From Frateuria_A sp035944355 (lineage in GTDB: Bacteria > Pseudomonadota > Gammaproteobacteria > Xanthomonadales > Rhodanobacteraceae): DNA of 64,000 nt. The stretch lies in NCBI RefSeq assembly GCF_035944355.1, contig NZ_DASZBH010000009.1:124001-188000 (forward strand). The letters run 5' to 3'. The notes beneath the pieces were generated by a model. The model saw only the letters and a list, made by a program, of their open reading frames with translations, had not been told where the DNA came from and did not search any database. Position 1 is the first letter of the stretch; every line of letters starts with the position of its first letter. The position numbers and the translations under genes are program-made. Shown here one piece after another: positions 18,501 to 28,096 of this stretch.

Positions 18501-18975
18501 ATGCGTCGATCGACCCCGCCACGTCCCGGCCGGTCCCGGTCCATGCCGCTGCCGGCCGCCGCGCTGGCAGTAGCCGGCGAAGTGCGTGCGCAGGAGGCGA
18601 TGCGGGCGATCGACCCGCCCGCGCACGGCTATTCGCGCGTGGTGATCGCGCCTGGACGGTGGGTGTCCATCCCCTTCCAGGTGGCGATGGACCGCCAGGG
18701 CAGGATCGTCGGCGCCGCGACTTCCGCGCGCAGTGCGTGCAGGTGTTCCAGGACCTGCGCGTCGCCTTGCACAGCGCGGGGCTGGACTTCGCGCGCGTGG
18801 TGCGCACCGACATGTACGTCACCGATCTCAAGTCACCTGGACGTGCTGCGCGAAGTGCGCCGATGCGCCGGCGACCAGCACGCTGGTGAAGATCGATGCG
18901 CTGTTCCGTCCGGGGCTGATGATCGAAGTGGCCGCCGAGGCGGTGCTCCCGGCAGGCCGCGAGCCGCAGCGCTGA
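18501..18975 (+). pseudogene. RidA-family (YjgF/Rid) gene with several frameshifts
   Basis: Pieces of one Rid-family protein occur in successive frames. From the ATG at 18501 (ribosome site AAGGAG) a possible export signal leads to SIPFQVAMDRQGRIVG, ending near 18715. The next frame carries DFRAQCVQVFQDLRVALHSA to YVTDLKS, ending near 18833. The first frame then resumes with LDVLREVR, and from about 18865 a third frame gives ASTLVKID-like and LFRPGLMIEVAAEAVLP sequence to a stop at 18973. At least three indels are needed, including a loss of roughly 20 bases before the conserved TSTLV segment. Rid proteins deaminate reactive enamines/imines, but this copy cannot make an intact protein. Sequencing error is unlikely for so many lesions but possible. 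Confidence 0.82.
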
Positions 18976-19115
18976 TCCCGCCGCGCGCCGGGCGTCAACG
19001 GCGGGACCACATCGCGGCGCGCATGCTGGCTTGTGGATGCGCGCCGCGCCGGCGAAGCGCTGGCCCGCGTCCGCGACCCCAAGCGCGGCCGCCGCCGCGA
19101 TCCGCAGGAGACGGC

Positions 19116-20684
19116 ATGCCAGAGCACTACGACGTTATCGTGATCGGCACGGGGCCCGGCGGGGCTTCGCTGGCACAGCGGCTGGCGCCGACCGGCAAGC
19201 GCATCCTGCTGCTGGAGCGTGGCGGCTACCTCAAGCGCGGCATCGAGAACTGGGACCCCGAGAGGGTGTTCGTCGACGGTGCCTACGTGGCCAAGGAAAG
19301 CTGGTACGACAAGGACGGCACGCTGTTCCATCCGGGGCTGCACTACTACGTGGGCGGCAACTCGAAGATGTACGGCGCGGCGCTGTTCCGCCTGCGCGAA
19401 CGCGATTTCCAGGAGCTGCGCCACGCCGACGGCATCTCGCCGGCATGGCCGCTTTCCTATGCCGATTTCGAGCCCTACTACACGCAGGCCGAACAGCTTT
19501 TCCACGTGCACGGCCAGCGTGGCGAGGACCCGACCGAGCCGCCTGCGAGCGCCCCCTACCCGCATCCGCCGGTGTCGCACGAACCGCGCCTGCAGGAGCT
19601 GCACGACAGCTTCGCGCGGCAGGGCGTGCGCCCCTTCCACATGCCGCTGGGCATCCTGCTGGACGAGCGTGACGGCGTGGTGTCGCCGACCAGCGTGTGC
19701 ATCCGCTGCGCCGCCTTCGACGGCTATCCGTGCCTGTTGAACGGCAAGGCCGACGCGCAGGTGATCTGCGTCGATCCCACCCTGGCCGCGCACCCGAACG
19801 TGACGCTGCTGACCGGTGCCTACGTGCACACGCTGGACACCGACCCCAGCGGGCGCACCGTCACCGCGGTGAACGTGCAGCGCGACCAGCAGCAGGAGGT
19901 GTACACGGCCGACATCGTGGTGGTGGCCTGCGGCGCGCTGAGTTCGGCCCTGCTGTTGCTGCGCTCGGCCAGCGACCGCCATCCGAACGGCCTGGCCAAC
20001 GGTTCGGACCAGGTCGGGCGCAACTACATGCGGCACAACCAGTCGGTGATGCTGGCGCTCTCGCGCGAGCGCAACGACACGGTGTTCGAGAAGACGCTCG
20101 CGGTCGCCGACTACTACTTCGGCGCCGACGACTGGGACTATCCGCTGGGCCTGATCCAGATGACCGGCAAGTCGCATCCGCAGACCATCCGCGGCGAGGC
20201 GCTGCCGGACTGGCTGGAGTGGCTGCCGGACCTCCCGTTCGAGCAGATGGCCCATCACGCGCTGGATTTCTGGCTCTCCAGCGAGGACCTGCCACGGCCG
20301 GAGAACCGCGTGCGCCTGCGCCCGGACGGCCACGTGACGCTGGAGCAGCATGCCAACAACCTGCAGGCGCACGAGCGGCTCAAGCACAAGCTGAAAGAAC
20401 TCGTGCGCGGCGCCGGCAAGCATCCGCAGCTGCTCGAGCGCAAGTTCCAGCTGGGCAAGGAGATCCCCATCGGCGGCACCGCGCACCAGGCCGGCACGCT
20501 GCGCTTCGGCACCGATCCGGCGCGCTCGGTGCTGGACCTCAACTGCAAGGCGCACCAGCTGGACAATCTCTACGTCACCGATGCGAGCTTCTTTCCCTCG
20601 ATCGGCGCGGTGAACCCCACGCTGACGATCATCGCCAACGCCTTGCGCGTGGCCGACCACCTGAAGGAGCGGCTGGGCGCATGA
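19116..20684 (+). CDS. GMC-family FAD-dependent oxidoreductase
   Basis: 522 residues. The N-terminal dinucleotide fold YDVIVIGTGPGG (5-16) binds FAD and the C-terminal GMC domain ends in NPTLTIIANALRVADHLKERL-like residues, with GTDPARSVLDLNCKAH before it. A cysteine cluster (SVCIRCAAFDGYPC) near residue 195 matches the sugar/alcohol dehydrogenase branch of the family. It would oxidise an alcohol or sugar hydroxyl, with the electron acceptor unknown. The frame is open far upstream through the RidA pseudogene, but the ATG at 19116 with AGGAG in front begins the FAD motif. It heads a run of five same-strand genes ending at 23576. Confidence 0.9.
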   Translation: MPEHYDVIVIGTGPGGASLAQRLAPTGKRILLLERGGYLKRGIENWDPERVFVDGAYVAKESWYDKDGTLFHPGLHYYVGGNSKMYGAALFRLRERDFQELRHADGISPAWPLSYADFEPYYTQAEQLFHVHGQRGEDPTEPPASAPYPHPPVSHEPRLQELHDSFARQGVRPFHMPLGILLDERDGVVSPTSVCIRCAAFDGYPCLLNGKADAQVICVDPTLAAHPNVTLLTGAYVHTLDTDPSGRTVTAVNVQRDQQQEVYTADIVVVACGALSSALLLLRSASDRHPNGLANGSDQVGRNYMRHNQSVMLALSRERNDTVFEKTLAVADYYFGADDWDYPLGLIQMTGKSHPQTIRGEALPDWLEWLPDLPFEQMAHHALDFWLSSEDLPRPENRVRLRPDGHVTLEQHANNLQAHERLKHKLKELVRGAGKHPQLLERKFQLGKEIPIGGTAHQAGTLRFGTDPARSVLDLNCKAHQLDNLYVTDASFFPSIGAVNPTLTIIANALRVADHLKERLGA

Positions 20685-20799
20685 ACGGATGCCTCCTGGC
20701 GGCGGGCGCACGCAAGGAAACGAGCGCGTTCCTCATGCCCGCCGCGCCATCATGGAAACAGGAGACGCACGGCCTCCTTGCACGCACGAGGAGGGTGGC

Positions 20800-21294
20800 A
20801 TGAGCTGGATCGACCTCGTCGGCCTGCCGCTGCTGATACGCATCTTCCTCGTCGTGCTGTTCCCCTTCAGCGCGATGGACAAGATCTTCAACTGGGAAGG
20901 CGCGCTCAAGCAGGCCAACTCGAGCTTCCTGCCCGGCGGCCCCGTGCTGCTGGTGCTGGGCATGTCGCTTGAGCTGCTCGGCCCGGCCTGCATCCTGGCC
21001 GGCTGGCACGATCGCCTGGCCGCATTCCTGCTCGGGCTCTACTGCGTGGCGACCGCGCTGCTCTACCACAACTTCTGGGCCTACCCGGACTTCTGGACCC
21101 GCGGCGACAGCGCGGCGCGCGCGCATTTCTGGGACTTCCTGAAGAACTTCTGCGTGGCCGGCGGGATGCTGCTGCTCGCCTTCGGTACGCAGCTCGCGCC
21201 GGCGCGGGCGGTGCTGACGCACCCGCTGTCCTCTACGCCGGTTTACACCCCGGCCGGCACCGCGCCGGCCCTGCCGCCCGGAGACACGCCGTGA
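20800..21294 (+). CDS. DoxX-family membrane protein
   Basis: 164 residues with four hydrophobic segments (about 5-25, 45-65, 70-90 and 112-132). The start of the fold (LLIRIFLVVLFPFSAMDKIF) and the GLYCVATALLYHNFW segment are typical of DoxX-like proteins, some of which partner membrane-linked oxidoreductases. The C-terminal 25 residues are proline- and alanine-rich. A strong GAGGAGGG ribosome site precedes ATG 20800. The stop overlaps the GTG start of the cupin gene (GTGA at 21291-21294), which suggests coupled translation. In this context it might pass electrons from the GMC oxidoreductase to the quinone pool, an inference only. Confidence 0.85.
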   Translation: MSWIDLVGLPLLIRIFLVVLFPFSAMDKIFNWEGALKQANSSFLPGGPVLLVLGMSLELLGPACILAGWHDRLAAFLLGLYCVATALLYHNFWAYPDFWTRGDSAARAHFWDFLKNFCVAGGMLLLAFGTQLAPARAVLTHPLSSTPVYTPAGTAPALPPGDTP

Positions 21295-21761
21295 ACGCCG
21301 ATGCATCCGCGCCGCCGCGCCTGACCTACTGGCGCATCTGGACCGACGAGCAGGGCACGAGCCACCAGTCGCGCTGCGTGGCCGACCACTTCGAGCGCCA
21401 GAGCATGGGCGGCGCCGCGCCGCAGTGGAACGCGCCGCAAGGCACGGCCCAGGCCAGCGTGGTGTTCGCCGTGCTGCCGGTGGGCTGGGTCGGCGAGTGG
21501 CACGAGAATCCCAAGCCGCAGTGGATCGTGCCGCTGTCCGGCCGCTGGTTCGTCGAAAGCATGGACGGCCATCGCGTGGAGATGGGCGCGGGCGAGGTGT
21601 CCTTCGGCGGCGACCAGCATTGCGCGGCCGATGCGCGGGGGCGCAAGGGGCATCGCTCAGGCACGCTCGGCGAGGTGCCGGCGGTGCTGATGCTGGTGCA
21701 GCTGGACCGGCCCACCGCGCGCGGGCGTCCGGCCAACGCAGTGGACGAGGGCGATGGCTGA
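21291..21761 (+). CDS. Cupin-type protein of the GMC operon
   Basis: 156 residues, starting at GTG 21291 inside the DoxX stop. A double-stranded beta-helix fold is suggested by VGEWHENPKPQWIVPLSGR (about 65-83), the G-x-x-x-x-H motif 1 region of cupins, and by EMGAGEVSFGGDQHCAAD for motif 2. A similar layout occurs in cupins that accompany sugar or aromatic catabolic genes. No catalytic activity can be assigned. It may be an isomerase, an epimerase or a ligand-binding protein. The gene overlaps the following SMP-30 gene by 8 bases. Confidence 0.75.
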   Translation: MNADASAPPRLTYWRIWTDEQGTSHQSRCVADHFERQSMGGAAPQWNAPQGTAQASVVFAVLPVGWVGEWHENPKPQWIVPLSGRWFVESMDGHRVEMGAGEVSFGGDQHCAADARGRKGHRSGTLGEVPAVLMLVQLDRPTARGRPANAVDEGDG

Positions 21762-22659
21762 CTTCGAGATCGTCGATCCACGCTTCAGGGCGCTGGCGCT
21801 TCCCAATGCATCGCTGGAGACGCTCGCCACCGGCTTCCGCTGGCTGGAGGGGCCGGTGTGGTTCGCCGACCGCGACGAGCTGCTGTTCAGCGACATCCCG
21901 AACAACCGCGTGTTGCGCTGGAGCGACAGCGGCGGCGTGTCGGTCTTCCGCGAACCCTCCGATTTCGAGAACGGCCACACGCGCGACCGCGAAGGGCGGC
22001 TGGTGTCCTGCTCGCACCGCGGCCGCCGCGTCACGCGCACGGAACTGGACGGCAGCGTCACCGTGCTCGCCGAACGTCACGACGGCAAACGCCTGAACTC
22101 GCCCAACGACGTCGTGGTGAAATCCGACGGCGGCGTGTGGTTCACCGATCCGCCCTACGGCATCCAGACCGACTACGAGGGCGGCAAGCAACACGCCGAG
22201 CTGCCGGCGAACGTGTATTGCCTGGATCCGGACAGCGGCCGCCTGCGGGTGGTCGCCGACGACTTCGAGGGACCCAACGGACTGTGCTTCTCGCCCGACG
22301 AAACGCGGCTGTACGTGGCCGAGACCGGGCTGCAGTTCGTCGCCGAACCGAGACGGCAGATCCGCGTGTTCGAGGTCGAGCGGGGCAGCGACGGCGTGAC
22401 CCGTCTGGCGAACGGCCGCTGCTTCCTCGGCCGGCATGCCGACGGCATGCGCTGCGACGAGCAGGGCAACCTGTGGATCGCCAGCGACGACGGCGTGCAT
22501 TGCTTCGATCCGCAGGGCACTTTGCTGGGCCGGATCCGGGTGCCCAGCCCGGTCTCGAACCTGTGCTTCGGCGGTCGCAACCACTGCCGGCTGTTCCTGT
22601 GCGCCTCGCAGACCCTGTTCGCGGTCTACACCAATACGCGCGGCGCGCAGCGGCCATGA
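21754..22659 (+). CDS. SMP-30/gluconolactonase-family lactone hydrolase
   Basis: 301 residues, one six-bladed beta-propeller. The metal-site residues of the family are visible: E in RWLEGPVWF (about 30), N in LNSPNDVVV (about 113) and the FEGPNGLCFSPDETRLYVAE segment (about 170-190). Members hydrolyse sugar lactones such as glucono-1,5-lactone with a divalent metal. Next to a GMC oxidoreductase it would fit hydrolysis of a lactone formed by oxidation of a cyclic sugar. There is no signal peptide, so it is probably cytoplasmic. It overlaps both neighbours (8 bases with the cupin, ATGA with the VOC gene). Confidence 0.9.
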   Translation: MADFEIVDPRFRALALPNASLETLATGFRWLEGPVWFADRDELLFSDIPNNRVLRWSDSGGVSVFREPSDFENGHTRDREGRLVSCSHRGRRVTRTELDGSVTVLAERHDGKRLNSPNDVVVKSDGGVWFTDPPYGIQTDYEGGKQHAELPANVYCLDPDSGRLRVVADDFEGPNGLCFSPDETRLYVAETGLQFVAEPRRQIRVFEVERGSDGVTRLANGRCFLGRHADGMRCDEQGNLWIASDDGVHCFDPQGTLLGRIRVPSPVSNLCFGGRNHCRLFLCASQTLFAVYTNTRGAQRP

Positions 22660-23576
22660 ACGGGCGCGTGCTGCGCCTGCGGCGGGTCAGCCGCAACGTC
22701 GGCGACCTCGCGCGCATGGTGGCGTTCTATCGCGAGGCACTGGCGTTCTCGGTGATGGAACAGGTGCGCATGGACGGGCCGGGCTGGGGCGAACTGATGG
22801 GCGTTCCCGGCGCGTGCGCGCGGGTGGCGCGCTTGCGCCTGGGTGTGCAGGAGCTGGAGCTGGTGGCGTTCGATCCGCCCGGCGCGGCCTACCCCGCTCA
22901 GGCCGGCGCGTCGGACCTGTGCTTCCAGCACCTGGCGATCGTGGTGGGCGACATGCCGGCGGCCTATGCACGGTTGGGCCGCCATTCGTTCGCGCCGATC
23001 AGCGTCGGCGGCCCGCAGACGCTACCGGCCAACACCGGCGGCGTCAGTGCGTTCAAGTTCCGCGATCCGGAGGGGCACCCGCTGGAACTGATCCATTTTC
23101 CCGCCGGCGTGGGCGCGCCCTGCTGGCAGGTGCCGGGCTTGTTCCTGGGCATCGACCATTCGGCCATCGCCGTGGCCGATGCCGAGGCGTCGATGGACTT
23201 CTATGGCCGGATGGGCTGGCGCCCGAGCGTACGCACGCACAACCGGGGCCCCGAACAGGACCGGCTCGACGGCCTGCACGGGGCCGACGTCGACGTGGTG
23301 GGCCTGGAAGCTGCGCGGGGTGGACCGCCGCACCTGGAGTTGCTCGGCTACCGCATGCCGCCGGGAAACCGCTCGCGTCCGCATGCCGCCGGCAACGACC
23401 GGGTCGTCGACCGGCTGGTGCTGGAGGTGGACGACCTGCCGGCATTGCTCGCCAGGCTCCCGGGCGGCGCAGGGGCGCCGGTGGTCGACCTCGACGGCCA
23501 GGCGATGGCGATGCTTAAGGACCCGAGCGGCCATCGCCTGCTGCTCCAGCAGGGACTGTCTGCGGCGCCCGGGTAG
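22656..23576 (+). CDS. Two-module VOC-family (glyoxalase/dioxygenase fold) protein
   Basis: 306 residues made of two vicinal-oxygen-chelate modules. The first runs about 5-155 (NVGDLARMVAFYREALAF and FKFRDPEGHPLELIHF), the second about 165-300 (DHSAIAVADAEASMDFYGRM and LKDPSGHRLLLQ). Candidate metal ligands are histidine and glutamate at equivalent places (E of PLELIHF, H of FQHLAIVV, H of GIDHSAIAV). The fold serves glyoxalases, extradiol dioxygenases and epimerases, so the reaction is open. The frame is open upstream, but ATG 22656 overlaps the SMP-30 stop (ATGA). It is the last gene of the run, which ends before a 14-bp hairpin. Confidence 0.83.
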   Translation: MNGRVLRLRRVSRNVGDLARMVAFYREALAFSVMEQVRMDGPGWGELMGVPGACARVARLRLGVQELELVAFDPPGAAYPAQAGASDLCFQHLAIVVGDMPAAYARLGRHSFAPISVGGPQTLPANTGGVSAFKFRDPEGHPLELIHFPAGVGAPCWQVPGLFLGIDHSAIAVADAEASMDFYGRMGWRPSVRTHNRGPEQDRLDGLHGADVDVVGLEAARGGPPHLELLGYRMPPGNRSRPHAAGNDRVVDRLVLEVDDLPALLARLPGGAGAPVVDLDGQAMAMLKDPSGHRLLLQQGLSAAPG

Positions 23577-23606
23577 GCTGCGCTCCACTCCAAAGAGAGC
23601 GGACGC

Positions 23607-23633
23607 ATGGCGGACCTCACGTTGTTCGACTGA
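23607..23633 (+). other. Eight-codon ORF, possible gene remnant
   Basis: ATG with an AGAGAG ribosome-like site begins MADLTLFD and then stops. The start resembles the N-termini of thioredoxin-fold or GST proteins, but it is far too short to assign. It may be the stub of a deleted gene or chance. Confidence 0.2.
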
Positions 23634-23656
23634 ACGGTCCCCTGCGGTCCAGTCCT

Positions 23657-23689
23657 TGACCCTTCCCCGGCTGCGCCGGGGAAGGGTCA
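23657..23689. terminator. Bidirectional hairpin between convergent genes
   Basis: A perfect 14-bp stem (TGACCCTTCCCCGG at 23657-23670, complement at 23676-23689) with a 5-base loop sits between the VOC gene and the CocE-type hydrolase. There is no T run on either strand, so it may be a weak or factor-assisted terminator serving both directions. Confidence 0.55.
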
Positions 23690-23695
23690 GCACCG

Positions 23696-25651
23696 TCAGC
23701 GGGCGACGACCGGCAGCGCGATGAAGCTGGCCCGGCCGGGCGCGTGGTAGATGCGCTGCGTCGCCTTGACGTAATCGGCCGGTTGCGCCTTGAAGATGTT
23801 CGGCACGAACGTCTGCGGGTTGCGGTCGTAGAGCGGGAACCAGCTCGACTGCACCTGCACCATCAGCCGGTGGCCGGGCAGGAACACGTGGTTGGCGGCG
23901 GGCAGGGCGAAGCGGTAGTCCAGCGGCTGGTTCGCGGCCAGCGGCGCCGGCTTGTCGAAGCCCGTGCGGTAGCGGCCACGGAAGATGTCCATCGAAACGG
24001 CGAGCTGGTAGCCGCCCATCTCCGGCTGTTCGGCGACCTGATCGGGGTAGACGTCGATCAGCTTGACCACCCAGTCGCTGTCGGTGCCGCTGGTGGACGC
24101 GACCAGATGCACCTCGGGCGCACCGGCGATGGTCAGCGGCGCCGTCAGCGGTTCGGAGACGTAGGTCAGCACGTCGGTGCGGCCGGAGGCCTCGCGCTGG
24201 TCATCGACCAGCCACTGCGACCAGGTCAGGCCGTTGTCGTAGCCCATCGGCTGGCTGGGGCGGGCGCGGTAGGGCACCGGACGGGCCGGATCGGAGACGT
24301 ATTCGTCGTAGGCGCTGCCGCCGGCCGGCGTGTCGAAGCCCAGCTTCTGGCCTGGCTCCAGGTACAACGCGCGGCTGCTGGCGGTGCACCCCTGCCCACA
24401 GGAAAGCGGCCAGCGGTCCAGCCGCTGCCAGCGGTTGGTGCCGGTCTGGAAGGCGGTGACCGGGGCGAGGTCCGCCTTGGGCGCGCCGTCCTTGAGGTAT
24501 TGCGCCAGGAACGGGCGCAGGATGTGCTCGCGGAAGTACTTGGCGGTGTCGCTGCCGAAGCGGATCGCGCCCAGCGAGCTGCCCTCGTCGATCTCCTGGC
24601 CGTGATGCCAGGGGCCCATCACCAGCCTGACCATGTCGCCGCCGGTATCCTTGGGCTTGATCGCGCGGTACACCGCGAGCGCGCCGTAGATGTCTTCCTG
24701 GTCCCACAGGCTGTGCACCAGCATCACCGGCACCTTGAGCGGCTCCCTGGCGAGCAGTTTGTCGACCGCCTGGTCGGACCAGAACGCATCGTAGGCCGGG
24801 TGGGCCAGCAGCTTGTTCCAGAAGCCCAACTGCTCCATGCCATAGGCCTGGCCCAGCGCGCCGGCCGAGCCGTAGTGCATGAAGAGGTCGTACTGGTCGT
24901 GGTAGCTCGTCCACCACTTGATCGAGTTGTCGCGGCTGGCCGTCTGCTCGTAGACGTAGCTCATGTTCTGCTGGCGGAACGCGCCGTGGTGGAACCAGTC
25001 GTCGCCCATCCAGCCGTCGACCATCGGGTTCATCGGCACCGAGACCTTGAGCGCGGGGTGCGGATGGACCAGCGCCATCAACGGCTCGAAGCCGTCGTAG
25101 GAGATGCCCAGCGTGCCCACCTTGCCGTTGGATTCGGGCACGTTCTTCACCAGCCAGTCGATGGTGTCGTACGTGTCGGTGGCGTCGTCCACGGGCGTCG
25201 GGTTCTGCGGCCCGTGCAGCGGACGGTTCATCACGTAGTCGCCCTCCGAGCCGTACTTGCCGCGCACGTCCTGCACCACGCGGATGTAGCCGTCCTCGAC
25301 GACCACGTCGGTGGCGTTGTCGTAGCCCTGGAGCATGGGCGCCAGGTGGCCGCTCATGGTGTGGCTGGTGAGCGCGTTGGCGTCGTAGGGCGTGCGGGTG
25401 AGCAGGATGCCGGCGTGTCTGGCCCCCTTCGGGACGAGGATGACCGTGTGCAGCTTCACGCCGTCGCGCATCGGGATCATCGCTTCGCGCCGCGTGTAGT
25501 CGAAGCTGTCCGTGGCGGGCGTGAAGTGCGCCGGCGTCTCGCTGGGATAGTTGGAGTACTTCGCCTGCGGCGCATCGGCGGCGGGCAGGGCGGCGCTGGT
25601 GGCGAGCAGCATGGCCAGCAGGCCGGGGTGGACGGCGAAGCGCAGTTGCAT
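23696..25651 (-). CDS. Secreted CocE/NonD-type alpha/beta hydrolase (acyl hydrolase or peptidase S15 relative)
   Basis: 651 residues. A signal peptide (about 1-24, ending LPAA-DA) predicts export. The alpha/beta hydrolase core has the catalytic serine in GTLGISYDG (near 195), as in X-Pro dipeptidyl peptidase/cocaine esterase relatives, followed by a C-terminal jelly-roll domain (from about 450, with PLTAPLTIAGAPEVHLVAS). Relatives hydrolyse acyl esters or amides, for example glutaryl-cephalosporin acylases. Substrate unknown. It is followed on its own strand by a 14-bp hairpin and preceded by otsA 86 bases upstream on the same strand, so it may be read from either. Confidence 0.88.
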   Translation of the reverse strand: MQLRFAVHPGLLAMLLATSAALPAADAPQAKYSNYPSETPAHFTPATDSFDYTRREAMIPMRDGVKLHTVILVPKGARHAGILLTRTPYDANALTSHTMSGHLAPMLQGYDNATDVVVEDGYIRVVQDVRGKYGSEGDYVMNRPLHGPQNPTPVDDATDTYDTIDWLVKNVPESNGKVGTLGISYDGFEPLMALVHPHPALKVSVPMNPMVDGWMGDDWFHHGAFRQQNMSYVYEQTASRDNSIKWWTSYHDQYDLFMHYGSAGALGQAYGMEQLGFWNKLLAHPAYDAFWSDQAVDKLLAREPLKVPVMLVHSLWDQEDIYGALAVYRAIKPKDTGGDMVRLVMGPWHHGQEIDEGSSLGAIRFGSDTAKYFREHILRPFLAQYLKDGAPKADLAPVTAFQTGTNRWQRLDRWPLSCGQGCTASSRALYLEPGQKLGFDTPAGGSAYDEYVSDPARPVPYRARPSQPMGYDNGLTWSQWLVDDQREASGRTDVLTYVSEPLTAPLTIAGAPEVHLVASTSGTDSDWVVKLIDVYPDQVAEQPEMGGYQLAVSMDIFRGRYRTGFDKPAPLAANQPLDYRFALPAANHVFLPGHRLMVQVQSSWFPLYDRNPQTFVPNIFKAQPADYVKATQRIYHAPGRASFIALPVVAR

Positions 25652-25736
25652 GACGAACTCCCCTGGGTGAACCGGGCTAAGCGTAGCCTGATCCCGGCAG
25701 GGCCGCTTGGGTGCGGCCGGCCAAGAAGGCGGCCGC

Positions 25737-27122
<1,386 letters not shown>

Positions 27123-27185
27123 CGCACGGCTCCCGGGCGACAGCGGACGGGCGTCGCCAGGACGACGCCGCCGGAAACCGCCGGC

Positions 27186-28037
27186 TCAGGGCAGGCGGGC
27201 GGCGGGTTGCCCTCCATCGGTGTCGGCATCGGTCGTAACTCCATCGGGTTCCGCAGGTTCGCCGGGCGCGTCCCGCACCCGCTCCAGCCAAGCCTGGACG
27301 GCCCGCGGGCTAGGCAACGTGAACCGCGCCTGGCTCGGCTCGCGCTGGCCCACGCGCACGCTGATGCCGCCGGCGCGGTTGACGGCCGCGAAGGCGTGTT
27401 CGTCGGTCAGGTCGTCGCCCAGGTAGACCGGTGTGCGGCCGGCGAACGGCGCGTGCCGCATCAGCTCCTCCACCGCGCGGCCCTTGTCCACGCCGGCCGG
27501 CTTGAACTCCATCACCAGGTCGCCCGGCTGCAGCTCGTAGCCGGGCAGGTCGGCGGCCGCCGCCCGGGCCGCCTCGCGCAACGCCGGCAGCTGCGCCGGG
27601 GCGCGCCGGCAGTGCAGCGCCATGGCGTGGTGCTTGTCCTCCAGTTGCACGCCCTCCAGGCGCGCGGCCAGGGCCTGCACGGCGGCGCGCATGCGTGCCT
27701 GGTCGGCGGGATCCACGGCCAGCTCGCGACAGTGGCCGTCGGCCTGGCGCAATTGGTAGCCGTGCAGGCCGGCCATGGCCCAAGGCGGCGTGTCGAACAG
27801 TCGGTCGAGATCGGCTACGCCCCGCCCGCTGACCAGCGCCAGCGCGCCGCCGAGGCGCTCGTGCAGCGCATCCAGCAGGCCGCGCAGCGCGGACGACACG
27901 ACGACTGCTGCGGGATCGTCGGCGAACTCGAGCAGGCAGCCGTCGACGTCGAGGAACAGGGCCCAGCGCCGGTCGGGGCCGAGCGACGGTGGCGCCGGCA
28001 GTGACGCGGCCTCGGTGGCGGGCTTGGCTGGAGGCAT
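27186..28037 (-). CDS. otsB: Trehalose-6-phosphate phosphatase
   Basis: 283 residues, a HAD-superfamily phosphatase. Motif 1 with the nucleophilic aspartate is FLDVDGCLLEF (about 28-38), motif 2 is LVSGRG (about 70) and motif 4 is YLGDDLTDEHAF (about 223-234). It removes phosphate from trehalose 6-phosphate made by OtsA. The start MPPAKPATEA at 28037 was chosen because the longer frame upstream overlaps the CorC-type gene in another frame. The C-terminal tail is acidic and low in complexity. In some Xanthomonas genomes a glycoside hydrolase gene lies between otsB and otsA. Here only 63 bases separate them. Confidence 0.95.
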   Translation of the reverse strand: MPPAKPATEAASLPAPPSLGPDRRWALFLDVDGCLLEFADDPAAVVVSSALRGLLDALHERLGGALALVSGRGVADLDRLFDTPPWAMAGLHGYQLRQADGHCRELAVDPADQARMRAAVQALAARLEGVQLEDKHHAMALHCRRAPAQLPALREAARAAAADLPGYELQPGDLVMEFKPAGVDKGRAVEELMRHAPFAGRTPVYLGDDLTDEHAFAAVNRAGGISVRVGQREPSQARFTLPSPRAVQAWLERVRDAPGEPAEPDGVTTDADTDGGQPAARLP

Positions 28038-28096
28038 CAGGCTCGAGCCTAGCAAACGGGGCGTGAAGAGCCGAACGATGGAGGGCCGAGGGCCGC

